Source of the DNA: Prosopocoilus inquinatus | Taxonomy: Eukaryota > Arthropoda > Insecta > Coleoptera > Lucanidae | Direction of reading: 5' to 3' | Length of the DNA: 64,000 nt | Assembly (NCBI GenBank): GCA_036172665.1 | Contig: JAYKNF010000025.1 | Coordinates: 434,001 to 498,000, forward strand | In this document: positions 1 to 12,769 of the stretch, one piece after another | Layout: every line of letters begins with the position of its first letter | Numbering within the stretch: the stretch's first letter is position 1 | Made by a program: the position numbers and the translations under genes | Notes under the pieces: generated by a model | What the model saw: the letters and a program-made list of their open reading frames with translations, nothing else | The model's database searches: none | Told to the model about the DNA's origin: nothing

Positions 1-44
1 AATAACATGATAGATGAGTAAGGATCGATTAGATACATCACAGG

Positions 45-66
45 AACAACGCTAAAGCGTGTTGTT
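45..66. other. Conserved dyad-symmetry element (example; one per full monomer)
   Basis: Unit positions 45-66 form an imperfect inverted repeat: arm aacaacgc, a 6-base centre, then arm gtgttgtt. Eight pairs form, one of them G-T. With the common gcg state at 57-59 a ninth (T-G) pair is possible. The aaag state seen here gives a longer stem with one bulged t. The 76-bp truncated monomers keep the element, although they have lost half the unit. Rare exceptions that break pairs are near 9561 (cct), the gcgag variants near 43136, 46249, 47573 and 61733, and near 59669. It could fold as a short hairpin or cruciform, or bind a dimeric protein; neither is shown by sequence alone. Confidence 0.7.
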
Positions 67-83
67 TCATTTAAAACTATTTC

Positions 84-95
84 CAGCTTCTGCTG
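84..95. other. Short inverted repeat cagc-ttct-gctg (example)
   Basis: In most monomers unit positions 84-95 read as a 4-bp perfect arm, 4-base centre, 4-bp arm. Subtypes with tcctg lose the symmetry, while tgctg subtypes give a CTG/CAG-rich stretch. It is short enough to be chance in one sequence and is weaker evidence than the 45-66 dyad. Confidence 0.35.
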
Positions 96-381
96 CGTCC
101 GAAAACGTCGTATCTCACATCAGAGTTACTAGAGTCCATCGAAGCGACAAATAACATGATAGATGAGTAAGGATCGATTACATACATCACAGGAACAACG
201 CTAATACGTGTTGTTTCGTTCAAAACTATTTCCAGCTTCTGCTGCGTCCGAGAACTTTGTATCTCACACCAGAGTTACTGGAGTCCATTCAAACGTCAAA
301 TAACATGATAGATGAGTAAGGATCGATTAGATACATCACAGGAACAACGCTAATACGTGTTGTTTCGTTTAAAACTATTTA

Positions 382-387
382 AAGCTT
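382..387. other. HindIII-bearing monomer subtype (first of eleven sites)
   Basis: One subtype reads atttaaagcttctg where others read atttccagcttctg, creating AAGCTT. Sites start at 382, 3866, 9736, 11524, 12865, 16351, 19837, 25706, 31273, 35653 and 39140; I saw none further right. It usually lies three monomers after a block start and so reports the higher-order period directly. Confidence 0.8.
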
Positions 388-1192
388 CTGCTGCGTCCGA
401 AAACGTCGTATCTCACATCAGACTTACTGGAGACCATCCAAACGTCAAATAACATGTTAGATAAGTAAGGATCGTTTAGATACATCACAGGAACAACGCT
501 AATGCGTGTTGTTTCGTTTAAAACTATTTCCAGCTTCTGCTGCGTCCGAAAATTTCGTATCTCACATCAGAGTTACTGGAGTCCATCGAAACGTCAAATA
601 ACATAGTAGCTAAGTAGGGATCGATTAGATACATCACAGGAACAACGCTAATACGTGTTGTTTCGTTCAAAACTATTTCCAGCTTCTGCTGCGTCCAAAA
701 ACTTTGTATCTCACATCAGAGTTACTGGAGTCCGTCCAAACGTCAAATAACATGATAGATGAGTAAGGATCGATTAGATACATCACAGGAACAACGCTAA
801 TGCGTGTTGTTTCGTTTAAAACTATTTCCAGCTTCTGCTGCGTCCGATAACTTTGTATCTCACATCAGAGTTACTGGAGTCCGTCCAAACGTCAAATAAC
901 ATGATAGATGAGTAAGGATCGATTAGATACGTTACAGGAACAACGCTAATATGTGTTGTTTCGTTTAAAACTATTTCCAGCTCCTGCTGCGTCCAAAAAC
1001 TTTGTATCTCACATCAGACTTACTGGAGCCCATCCAAACGTCAAATAACATGTTAGATAAGTAAGGATCGTTTAGATACATCACAGGAACAACGCTAATA
1101 CGTGTTGTTTCGTTCAAAACTCTTTCCAGCTTCTGCTGCGTCCGATAACTTTGTATCTCACATCAGAGATACTGGAGTCCGTCCAAACGTCA

Positions 1193-1340
1193 AATAACAT
1201 GATAGATGAGTAAGGATCGATTAGATACATCACAGGAACAACGCTAATATGTGTTGTTTCGTTTAAAACTATTTCCAGCTGCTGCTGCGTCCGAAACGTC
1301 GTATCTCACATCAGAGTTACTGGAGTCCATCGAAACGCCA
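1193..1340 (+). repeat. 148-bp monomer subtype (first of eight)
   Basis: One a is missing in the box after the CTG-rich stretch (gtccgaaacg instead of gtccgaaaacg). Other copies are 7508-7655, 14719-14866, 18056-18203, 22138-22285, 23925-24072, 28603-28750 and 34021-34168. All have the tgctgctgcg state at 88-96. After 34.2 kb the same subtype has the full 149 bp (for example near 42729, 45842, 52291), so this deletion marks the left half of the window. Confidence 0.85.
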
Positions 1341-1638
1341 AATAACATGATAGATGAGTAAGGATCGATTAGATACATCACAGGAACAACGCTAATGCGT
1401 GTTGTTTCGTTTAAAACTATTTCCAGCTTCTGCTGCTTCCGAGGACTTTGTATCTCACATCAGACTTACTGGAGTCCATCCAAACGTCAAATAACATGTT
1501 AGATAAGTAAGGATCGTTTAGATACATCACAGGAACAACGCTAATGCGTGTTGTTTCGTTTAAAACTATTTCCAGCTTCTGCTGCGTCCGAAAATTTCGT
1601 ATCTCACATCAGAGATACTGGAGTCCATCCAAACGTCA

Positions 1639-1785
1639 AATAACATGATAGATGAGTAAGGATCGATTAGATACATCACAGGAACAACGCTAATGCGTGT
1701 TGTTTCGTTTAAAACTATTTCCAGCTTCTGCTGCTGCTGCTGTTTGTATCTCACATCAGAGATACTGGAGTCCGTCCAAACGTCA
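1639..1785 (+). repeat. 147-bp monomer with (CTG)5
   Basis: Five CTG units at 1728-1742 replace the usual gcgtccgaaaa box, and the unit is 147 bp. Because 147 is divisible by three, one minus-strand frame stays open across two units and reaches 85 codons (1566-1823). That frame is a by-product of the length change, not a supported gene. Confidence 0.85.
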
Positions 1786-3275
1786 AATAACATGATAGAT
1801 GAGTAAGGATCGATTAGATACATTACAGGAACAACGCTAATGCGTGTTGTTTCGTTTAAAACTATTTCCAGCTTCTGCTGCTTCCGAGGACTTTGTATCT
1901 CACATCAGACTTACTGGAGTCCATCCAAACGTCAAATAACATGTTAGATAAGTAAGGATCGTTTAGATACATCACAGGAACAACGCTAATGCGTGTTGTT
2001 TCGTTTAAAACTATTTCCAGCTTCTGCTGCGTCCGAAAATTTCGATTCTCACATTAGAGTTACTGGAGTCCATCGAAGCGTCAAATAACATGATAGATGA
2101 GTAAAGGTCGATTAGATACATCACAGGAACAACGCTAATACGTGTTGTTTCATTTAAAACTATTTCCAGCTTCAGCTGCGTCCGAGAACTTCTCATCTCA
2201 CATCAAAGTTACTGGAGTCCATCGAAACGCCAAATAACATGATAGATGAGTAAGGATCGATTAGATACATCACAGGAACAACGCTAATGCGTGTTGTTTC
2301 ATTTAAAACTATATCCAGGTTCTGCTGCGTCCGAAAACGTCGTATCTCACATCAGAGCTACTGGAGTCCATCGAAACGCCAAATAACATGATAGATGGGT
2401 AAGGATCGATTAGATACATCACAGGAACATCGCTAATGCGTGTTGTTTCGTTTAAAATTATTTCCAGCTTCTGCTGCGTCCGAAAATTTCGTATCTCACA
2501 TCAAAGTTACTGGAGTCCATCGAAACGCCAAATAACATGATAGATGAGTAAGTATCGATTAGATACATCACAGGAACAACGCTAATGCGTGTTGTTTCGT
2601 TTAAAACTATTTCCAGCTTCTGCTGCGTCCGAGAACTTCTTATCACACATCAGGGTTACTGGAGTCCATCCAAACGTCAAATAACATGATAGATAAGTAA
2701 GGATCGATTAGATACTTCACAGGAACAACGCTAATACGTGTTGTTTCGTTTAAAACTATTTCCAGCTTCTGCTGCGTCCGAAAACGTCGTATCTCACATC
2801 AGACTTACTGGAGACCATCCAAACGTCAAATAACATGTTAGATAAGTAAGGATCGTTTAGATACATCACAGGAACAACGCTAATGCGTGTTGTTTCGTTT
2901 AACACTATTTCCAGCTTCTGCTGCGTCCGAAAATTTTGTATCTCACATCAGAGTTACTGGAGTCCATCGAAACGCCAAATAACATGACAGATGAGTAAGG
3001 ATCGATTAGATACATCACAGGAACAACGCTAATGCGTGTTGTTTCGTTTAAAACTATTTCCAGCTTCTGCTGCGTCCGAAAATTTCGTATCTCACATCAT
3101 AGTTACTGGAGTCCATCGAAACGCCAAATAACATGATAGATGAGTAAGGATCGATTAGATACAGCACAGGAACAACGCTAATACGTGTTGTTTCGTTTAA
3201 AACTATTTCCAGCTCCTGCTGCGTCCAAAAACTTTGTATCTCACATCAGACTTACTGGAGTCCATCCAAACGTCA

Positions 3276-3484
3276 AATAACATGTTAGATAAGTAAGAAT
3301 CGTTTAGATACATCACAGGAACACCGCTAATACGTGTTGTTTCCTTCAAAACTATTTCCAGCTTCTACTGCGTCCGAGAACTTTGTATCTCTCATCAGAG
3401 TTACGTCAAATAACATGATAGATAAGTAAGGATCGATTAGATACAGCACAGGAACAACGCTAATACGTGTTGTTTGAAACGTCA
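3276..3484 (+). repeat. Truncated pair: 133-bp + 76-bp monomers
   Basis: 3276-3408 lacks unit positions 130-145 (16 bp; junction gttac|gtcaaat with ac on both sides). 3409-3484 lacks 68-140 (73 bp; junction gttgttt|gaaacg). The next monomer is a block start with the aaag state. Confidence 0.9.
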
Positions 3485-4075
3485 AATAACATGATAGATG
3501 AGTAAGGATCGATTAGATACATCACAGGAACAACGCTAAAGCGTGTTGTTTCATTTAAAACTATTTCCAGCTTCTGCTGCGTCCGAAAACGTCGTATCTC
3601 ACATCAGAGTTACTAGAGTCCATCGAAGCGACAAATAACATGATAGATGAGTAAGGATCGATTACATACATCACAGGAACAACGCTAATACGTGTTGTTT
3701 CGTTCAAAACTATTTCCAGCTTCTGCTGCGTCCGAGAACTTTGTATCTCACACCAGAGTTACTGGAGTCCATTCAAACGTCAAATAACATGATAGATGAG
3801 TAAGGATCGATTAGATACATCACAGGAACAACGCTAATACGTGTTGTTTCGTTTAAAACTATTTAAAGCTTCTGCTGCGTCCGAAAACGTCGTATCTCAC
3901 ATCAGACTTACTGGAGACCATCCAAACGTCAAATAACATGTTAGATAAGTAAGGATCGTTTAGATACATCACAGGAACAACGCTAATGCGTGTTGTTTCG
4001 TTTAAAACTATTTCCAGCTTCTGCTGCGTCCGAAAATTTCGTATCTCACATCAGAGTTACTGGAGTCCATCGAAA

Positions 4076-4224
4076 CGCCAAATAACATGACAGATGAGTA
4101 AGGATCGATTAGATACATCACAGGAACAACGCTAATGCGTGTTGTTTCGTTTAAAACTATTTCCAGCTTCTGCTGCGTCCGAAAATTTCGTATCTCACAT
4201 CATAGTTACTGGAGTCCATCGAAA
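4076..4224 (+). repeat. Representative 149-bp monomer; conserved and variable boxes
   Basis: Unit positions: 1-8 aataacat, 23-30 gatcgatt, 45-50 aacaac, 61-67 gttgttt, 73-82 aaaactattt, 84-95 cagcttctgctg, 111-117 tatctca, 125-129 gttac, 145-149 cgcca. Nearly invariant: 43-52, 61-67, 74-82 and 111-118. Variation sits in a few boxes, each with a small set of recurring states: 8-20 (gatagatgag, gttagataag, agtagctaag), 36-40 (catca, cagca, cgtta, catta), 57-59 (gcg, acg, atg), 69-73, 86-91 (ttctg, tcctg, tgctg, ttcag), 100-110 (about eight states), 119-127 and 137-147. Combinations of these states define monomer subtypes and allow higher-order copies to be aligned. The consensus has about 60 G+C of 149. 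Confidence 0.9.
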
Positions 4225-4847
4225 CGTCAAATAACATGATAGATAAGTAAGGATCGATTAGATACATCACAGGAACAACTCTAATACGTGTTGTTTCGTT
4301 TAAAACTATTTCCAGCTTCTGCTGCGTCCGAAAACGTCGTATCTCACATCAAAGCTACTGGAGTCCATCGAAACGCCAAATAACATGATAGATTAGTAAG
4401 GATCGATTAGATACAGCACAGGAACAACGCTAATACGTGTTGTTTCGTTTAAAACTATTTCCAGCTCCTGCTGCGTCCAAGAACTTTGTATCTCACATCA
4501 GACTTACTGGAGTCCATCCAAACGTCAAATAACATGTTAGATAAGTAAGAATCGTTTAGATACATCACAGGAACAACGCTAATACGCGCTGTTTCGTTCA
4601 AAACTATTTCCAGCTTCTACTGCGTCCGAGAACTTTGTATCTCTCATCAGAGTTACTGGAGTCCGTCCAAACGTCAAATAACATGATAGATGAGTAAGGA
4701 TCGATTAGTTACATCACAGGAACAACGCTAATGCGTGTTGTTTCATTTAAAACTATTTCCAGCTTCTGCTGCGTCCGAAAATTTCGTATCTCACATCAGA
4801 GTTACTGGAGTCCATCGAAACGTCAAATAACATAGTAGATAAGTAAG

Positions 4848-6324
4848 GATCGATTAGATACATCACAGGAACAACGCTAATACGTGTTGTTTCGTTCAAA
4901 ACTATTTCCAGCTTCTGCTGCGTCCGAGAACTTTGTATCTCACACCAGAGTTACTGGAGTCCATTCAAACGTCAAATAACATGATAGATGAGTAAGGATC
5001 GATTAGATACATCACAGGAACAACGCTAATACGTGTTGTTTCGTTTAAAACTATTTCCAGCTTCTGCTGCGTTCGAAAACTTCTTATCTCACATCAGAGT
5101 TACTGGAGTCCATCGTAATATCAAATAACATGATAGATAAGTAAGGATCGTTTAGATACATCACAGGAACAACGCTAATGCGTGTTGTTTCGTTTAAAAC
5201 TATTTCCAGCTTCTGCTGCGTCCGAAAATTTCGTATCTCACATCAGAGTTACTGGAGTCCATCGAAACGCCAAATAACATGACAGATGAGTAAGGATCGA
5301 TTAGATACATCACAGGAACAACGCTAATGCGTGTTGTTTCGTTTAAAACTATTTCCAGCTTCTGCTGCGTCCGAAAATTTCGTATCTCACATCATAGTTA
5401 CTGGAGTCCATCGAAACGTCAAATAACATAGTAGCTAAGTAGGGATCGATTAGATACATAACAGGAACAACGCTAATACGTGTTGTTTCGTTCAAAACTA
5501 TTTCCAGCTTCTGCTGCGTCCAAAAACTTTGTATCTCACATCAGAGTTACTGGAGTCCATCCAAACGTCAAATAACATGATAGATGAGTAAGGATCAATT
5601 AGATACATCACAGGAACAACGCTAATACGTGTTGTATCGTTTAAAACTATTTCCAGCTTCTGCTGCGTCCGATAACTTTGTATCTCACATCAGAGTTACT
5701 GGAGTCCGTCCAAACGTCAAATAACATGATAGATGAGTAAGGATCGATTAGATACATCACAGGAACAACGCTAATACGTGTTGTTTCGTTCAAAACTATT
5801 TCCAGCTTCTGCTGCGTCCGAGAAATTTGTATCTCACACCAGAGTTACTGGAGTCCATTCAAACGTCAAATAACATGATAGATGAGTAAGGATCGATTAG
5901 ATACATCACAGGAACAACGCTAATACGTGTTGTTTCGTTTAAAACTATTTCCAGCTTCTGCTGCGTTCGAAAACTTCTTATCTCACATCAGAGTTACTGG
6001 AGTCCATCGTAATATCAAATAACATGATAGATAAGTAAGGATCGTTTAGATACATCACAGGAACAACGCTAATGCGTGTTGTTTCGTTCAAAACTATTTC
6101 CAGCTTCTGCTGCGTCCGAAAATTTCGTATCTCACATCAGAGTTACTGGAGTCCATCGAAACGCCAAATAACATGACAGATGAGTAAGGATCGATTAGAT
6201 ACATCACAGGAACAACGCTAATGCGTGTTGTTTCGTTTAAAACTATTTCCAGCTTCTGCTGCGTCCGAAAATTTCGTATCTCACATCATAGTTACTGGAG
6301 TCCATCGAAACGTCAAATAACATG
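4848..6324 (+). repeat. 894-bp (6-monomer) tandem duplication
   Basis: About 4848-5430 recurs at 5742-6324, with gttcgaaaac at 5071 and 5965. The homologous block at 25325 lacks the extra six monomers (offset falls from 21840 to 20946), so this is a local gain here or a loss there. Confidence 0.7.
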
Positions 6325-9145
6325 ATAGATAAGTAAGGATCGATTAGATACATCACAGGAACAACGCTAATACGTGTTGTTTCGTTTAAAACTATTTCCA
6401 GCTTCAGCTGCGTCCGAGAACTTCGTATCTCACATCAAAGTTACTGGAGTCCATCGAAACGCCAAATAACATGATAGATGAGTAAGGATCGATTAGATAC
6501 ATCACAGGAACAACGCTAATACGTGTTGTTTCATTTAAAACTATTTCCAGCTTCAGCTGCGTCCGAGAACTTCGTATCTCACATCAAAGTTACTGGAGTC
6601 CATCGAAACGCCAAATAACATGATAGATGAGTAAGGATCGATTAGATACATCACAGGAACAACGCTAATGCGTGTTGTTTCGTTCAAAACTATTTAGAGC
6701 TTCTACTGCGTCCGAGAACTTTGTATCTCTCATCAGAGTTACTGGAGTCCGTCCAAACGTCAAATAACATGATAGATGAGTAAGGATCGATTAGTTACAT
6801 CACAGGAACAACGCTAATATGTGTTGTTTCGTTTAAAACTATTTCCAGCTGCTGCTGCGTCCGAAAATTTCGTATCTCACATTAGAGTTACTGGAGTCCA
6901 TCGAAACGTCAAATAACATAGTAGCTAAGTAGGGATCGATTAGATACATCACAGGAACAACGCTAATACGTGTTGTTTCGTTCAAAACTATTTCCAGCTT
7001 CTGCTGCGTCCAAAAACTTTGTATCTCACATCAGAGTTACTGGAGTCCATCCAAACGTCAAATAACATGATAGATGAGTAAGGATCAATTAGATACATCA
7101 CAGGAACAACGCTAATACGTGTTGTTTCGTTTAAAACTATTTCCAGCTTCTGCTGCGTCCGATAACTTTGTATCTCACATCAGAGTTACTGGAGTCCGTC
7201 CAAACGTCAAATAACATGATAGATGAGTAAGGATCGATTAGATACATCACAGGAACAACGCTAATGCGTGTTGTTTCGTTTAAAACTATTTCCAGCTTCT
7301 GCTGCGTCCGATAACTTTGTATCTCACATCAGAGTTACTGGAGTCCGTCCAAACGTCAAATAACATGATAGATGAGTAAGGATCGATTAGATACGTTACA
7401 GGAACAACGCTAATATGTGTTGTTTCGTTTAAAACTATTTCCAGCTCCTGCTGCGTCCAAAAACTTTGTATCTCACATCAGACTTACTGGAGCCCATCCA
7501 AACGTCAAATAACATGTTAGATAAGTAAGGATCGTTTAGATACATCACAGGAACAACGCTAATGCGTGTTGTTTCGTTTAAAACTATTTCCAGCTGCTGC
7601 TGCGTCCGAAACGTCGTATCTCACATCAGAGTTACTGGAGTCCATCGAAACGCCAAATAACATGATAGATGAGTAAGGATCGATTAGATACATCACAGGA
7701 ACAACGCTAATGCGTGTTGTTTCGTTTAAAACTATTTCCAGCTTCTGCTGCTTCCGAGGACTTTGTATCTCACATCAGACTTACTGGAGTCCATCCAAAC
7801 GTCAAATAACATGTTAGATAAGTAAGGATCGTTTAGATACATCACAGGAACAACGCTAATGCGTGTTGTTTCGTTTAAAACTATTTCCAGCTTCTGCTGC
7901 GTCCGAAAATTTCGATTCTCACATTAGAGTTACTGGAGTCCATCGAAGCGTCAAATAACATGATAGATGAGTAAAGATCGATTAGATACATCACAGGAAC
8001 AACGCTAATACGTGTTGTTTCATTTAAAACTATTTCCAGCTTCAGCTGCGTCCGAGAACTTCGCATCTCACATCAAAGTTACTGGAGTCCATCGAAACGC
8101 CAAATAACATGATAGATGAGTAAGGATCGATTAGATACATCACAGGAACAACGCTAATGCGTGTTGTTTCATTTAAAACTATATCCAGGTTCTGCTGCGT
8201 CCGAAAACGTCGTATCTCACATCAGAGCTACTGGAGTCCATCGAAACGCCAAATAACATGATAGATGAGTAAGGATCGATTAGATACATCACAGGAACAT
8301 CGCTAATGCGTGTTGTTTCGTTTAAAATTATTTCCAGCTTCTGCTGCGTCCGAAAATTTCGTATCTCACATCAAAGTTACTGGAGTCCATCGAAACGCCA
8401 AATAACATGATAGATGAGTAAGGATCGATTAGATACATCACAGGAACAACGCTAATGCGTGTTGTTTCGTTTAAAACTATTTCCAGCTTCTGCTGCGTCC
8501 GAGAACTTCTTATCTCACATCAGGGTTACTGGAGTCCATCCAAACGTCAAATAACATGATAGATAAGTAAGGATCGATTAGATACTTCACAGGAACAACG
8601 CTAATACGTGTTGTTTCGTTTAAAACTATTTCCAGCTTCTGCTGCGTCCGAAAACGTCGTATCTCACATCAGACTTACTGGAGACCATCCAAACGTCAAA
8701 TAACATGTTAGATAAGTAAGGATCGTTTAGATACATCACAGGAACAACGCTAATGCGTGTTGTTTCGTTTAAAACTATTTCCAGCTTCTGCTGCGTCCGA
8801 AAATTTTGTATCTCACATCAGAGTTACTGGAGTCCATCGAAACGCCAAATAACATGACAGATGAGTAAGGATCGATTAGATACATCACAGGAACAACGCT
8901 AATGCGTGTTGTTTCGTTTAAAACTATTTCCAGCTTCTGCTGCGTCCGAAAATTTCGTATCTCACATCATAGTTACTGGAGTCCATCGAAACGCCAAATA
9001 ACATGATAGATGAGTAAGGATCGATTAGATACAGCACAGGAACAACGCTAATACGTGTTGTTTCGTTTAAAACTATTTCCAGCTCCTGCTGCGTCCAGAA
9101 ACTTTGTATCTCACATCAGACTTACTGGAGTCCATCCAAACGTCA

Positions 9146-9354
9146 AATAACATGTTAGATAAGTAAGAATCGTTTAGATACATCACAGGAACAACGCTAA
9201 TACGTGTTGTTTCGTTCAAAACTATTTCCAGCTTCTACTGCGTCCGAGAACTTTGTATCTCTCATCAGAGTTACGTCAAATAACATGATAGATAAGTAAG
9301 GATCGATTAGATACAGCACAGGAACAACGCTAATACGTGTTGTTTGAAACGTCA
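9146..9354 (+). repeat. Truncated pair: 133-bp + 76-bp monomers
   Basis: 9146-9278 (133 bp) and 9279-9354 (76 bp), with the same two junctions and no full monomer between them, as at 3276, 25116 and 30683. Confidence 0.9.
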
Positions 9355-9452
9355 AATAACATGATAGATGAGTAAGGATCGATTAGATACATCACAGGAA
9401 CAACGCTAAAGCGTGTTGTTTCATTTAAAACTATTTCCAGCTTCTGCTGCGT

Positions 9453-12400
9453 CCGAAAACGTCGTATCTCACATCAGAGTTACTAGAGTCCATCGAAACG
9501 ACAAATAACATGATAGATGAGTAAGGATCGATTACATACATCACAGGAACAACGCTAATACCTGTTGTTTCGTTCAAAACTATTTCCAGCTTCTGCTGCG
9601 TCCGAGAACTTTGTATCTCACACCAGAGTTACTGGAGTCCATTAAAACGTCAAATAACATGATAGATGAGTAAGGATCGATTAGATACATCACAGGAACA
9701 ACGCTAATACGTGTTGTTTCGTTTAAAACTATTTAAAGCTTCTGCTGCGTCCGAAAACGTCGTATCTCACATCAGACTTACTGGAGACCATCCAAACGTC
9801 AAATAACATGTTAGATAAGTAAGGATCGTTTAGATACATCACAGGAACAACGCTAATGCGTGTTGTTTCGTTTAAAACTATTTCCAGCTTCTGCTGCGTC
9901 CGAAAATTTCGTATCTCACATCAGAGTTACTGGAGTCCATCGAAACGCCAAATAACATGACAGATGAGTAAGGATCGATTAGATACATCACAGGAACAAC
10001 GCTAATGCGTGTTGTTTCGTTTAAAACTATTTCCAGCTTCTGCTGCGTCCGAAAATTTCGTATCTCACATCATAGTTACTGGAGTCCATCGAAACGTCAA
10101 ATAACATGATAGATAAGTAAGGATCGATTAGATACATCACAGGAACAACTCTAATACGTGTTGTTTCGTTTAAAACTATTTCCAGCTTCTGCTGCGTCCG
10201 AAAACGTCGTATCTCACATCAAAGCTACTGGAGTCCATCGAAACGCCAAATAACATGATAGATTAGTAAGGATCGATTAGATACAGCACAGGAACAACGC
10301 TAATACGTGTTGTTTCGTTTAAAACTATTTCCAGCTCCTGCTGCGTCCAAGAACTTTGTATCTCACATCAGACTTACTGGAGTCCATCCAAACGTCAAAT
10401 AACATGTTAGATAAGTAAGAATCGTTTAGATACATCACAGGAACAACGCTAATACGCGTTGTTTCGTTCAAAACTATTTCCAGCTTCTACTGCGTCCGAG
10501 AACTTTGTATCTCTCATCAGAGTTACTGGAGTCCGTCCAAACGTCAAATAACATGATAGATGAGTAAGGATCGATTAGTTACATCACAGGAACAACGCTA
10601 ATGCGTGTTGTTTCATTTAAAACTATTTCCAGCTTCTGCTGCGTCCGAAAATTTCGTATCTCACATCAGAGTTACTGGAGTCCATCGAAACGTCAAATAA
10701 CATAGTAGATAAGTAAGGATCGATTAGATACATCACAGGAACAACGCTAATACGTGTTGTTTCGTTCAAAACTATTTCCAGCTTCTGCTGCGTCCGAGAA
10801 CTTTGTATCTCACACCAGAGTTACTGGAGTCCATTCAAACGTCAAATAACATGATAGATGAGTAAGGATCGATTAGATACATCACAGGAACAACGCTAAT
10901 ACGTGTTGTTTCGTTTAAAACTATTTCCAGCTTCTGCTGCGTTCGAAAACTTCTTATCTCACATCAGAGTTACTGGAGTCCATCGTAATATCAAATAACA
11001 TGATAGATAAGTAAGGATCGTTTAGATACATCACAGGAACAACGCTAATGCGTGTTGTTTCGTTTAAAACTATTTCCAGCTTCTGCTGCGTCCGAAAATT
11101 TCGTATCTCACATCAGAGTTACTGGAGTCCATCGAAACGCCAAATAATATGACAGATGAGTAAGGATCGATTAGATACATCACAGGAACAACGCTAATGC
11201 GTGTTGTTTCGTTTAAAACTATTTCCAGCTTCTGCTGCGTCCGAAAACGTCGTATCTCACATCAGAGTTACTAGAGTCCATCGAAACGACAAATAACATG
11301 ATAGATGAGTAAGGATCGATTACATACATCACAGGAACAACGCTAATACGTGTTGTTTCGTTCAAAACTATTTCCAGCTTCTGCTGCGTCCGAGAACTTT
11401 GTATCTCACACCAGAGTTACTGGAGTCCATTAAAACGTCAAATAACATGATAGATGAGTAAGGATCGATTAGATACATCACAGGAACAACGCTAATACGT
11501 GTTGTTTCGTTTAAAACTATTTAAAGCTTCTGCTGCGCCCGAAAACGTCGTATCTCACATCAGACTTACTGGAGACCATCCAAACGTCAAATAACATGTT
11601 AGATAAGTAAGGATCGTTTAGATACATCACAGGAACAACGCTAATGCGTGTTGTTTCGTTTAAAACTATTTCCAGCTTCTGCTGCGTCCGAAAATTTCGT
11701 ATCTCACATCAGAGTTACTGGAGTCCATCGAAACGCCAAATAACATGACAGATGAGTAAGGATCGATTAGATACATCACAGGAACAACGCTAATGCGTGT
11801 TGTTTCGTTTAAAACTATTTCCAGCTTCTGCTGCGTCCGAAAATTTCGTATCTCACATCATAGTTACTGGAGTCCATCGAAACGTCAAATAACATGATAG
11901 ATAAGTATGGATCGATTAGATACATCACAGGAACAACTCTAATACGTGTTGTTTCGTTTAAAACTATTTCCAGCTTCTGCTGCGTCCGAAAACGTCGTAT
12001 CTCACATCAAAGCTACTGGAGTCCATCGAAACGCCAAATAACATGATAGATTAGTAAGGATCGATTAGATACAGCACAGGAACAACGCTAATACGTGTTG
12101 TTTCGTTTAAAACTATTTCCAGCTCCTGCTGCGTCCAAGAACTTTGTATCTCACATCAGACTTACTGGAGTCCATCCAAACGTCAAATAACATGTTAGAT
12201 AAGTAAGAATCGTTTAGATACATCACAGGAACAACGCTAATACGCGTTGTTTCGTTCAAAACTATTTCCAGCTTCTACTGCGTCCGAGAACTTTGTATCT
12301 CTCATCAGAGTTACTGGAGTCCGTCCAAACGTCAAATAACATGATAGATGAGTAAGGATCGATTAGTTACATCACAGGAACAACGCTAATGCGTGTTGTT

Positions 12401-12769
12401 TCATTTAAAACTATTTCCAGCTTCTGCTGCGTCCGAAAATTTCGTATCTCACATCAGAGTTACTGGAGTCCATCGAAACGTCAAATAACATAGTAGATAA
12501 GTAAGGATCGATTAGATACATCACAGGAACAACGCTAATACGTGTTGTTTCGTTCAAAACTATTTCCAGCTTCTGCTGCGTCCGAGAACTTTGTATCTCA
12601 CACCAGAGTTACTGGAGTCCATTCAAACGTCAAATAACATGATAGATGAGTAAGGATCGATTAGATACATCACAGGAACAACGCTAATACGTGTTGTTTC
12701 GTTTAAAACTATTTCCAGCTTCTGCTGCGTTCGAAAACTTCTTATCTCACATCAGAGTTACTGGAGTCC
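9453..12769 (+). repeat. 1788-bp (12-monomer) tandem duplication
   Basis: About 9453-10981 recurs at 11241-12769. The shift equals 12 x 149 exactly. Shared marks include the gactagag/cgacaaat monomer, the aagctt monomer (9736/11524) and ttcgaaaacttctt (near 10943/12731). Immediately after, about 12770 onward repeats 11429 onward with a 9-monomer shift, a second exchange at the same place. Confidence 0.75.

Larger units (their letters stand above)
1..3484 (+). repeat. Higher-order block 1, 24 monomers
   Basis: Starts immediately downstream of where a 76-bp truncated monomer would be expected (the monomer with the aaag state at 53-57 is here, as in other block starts) and ends with the 76-bp monomer at 3409-3484. 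Positions 1 to about 540 repeat at 3485 to about 4024. From about 1100 the block matches 28510 onward, and from about 1822 it matches 7692 onward. It contains a 148-bp monomer (1193-1340) and a 147-bp CTG-rich monomer (1639-1785). Confidence 0.8.
3485..9354 (+). repeat. Higher-order block 2, 40 monomers
   Basis: The first 1.9 kb matches the starts of the blocks at 9355, 25325 and (to about 4944) 30892. An internal tandem duplication with an 894-bp (6-monomer) shift covers about 4848-5430 and 5742-6324. The last part, 7692-9354, copies the end of block 1. It carries one 148-bp monomer (7508-7655) and ends with 133-bp and 76-bp truncated monomers. Confidence 0.8.

Noticed and set aside
67..84. 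CENP-B box in the tttcgttt...aaaacta region
   Set aside because: The left half (ttcg, then an a after four bases) fits, but the required cggg half is absent (ctat instead). No other position on either strand fits better by eye.
132..146. Pol III B-box on the minus strand (core ttcga)
   Set aside because: Only the five-base core matches; the flanking g and cc are wrong and no A-box lies at suitable spacing, so there is no support for a tRNA- or SINE-derived unit.
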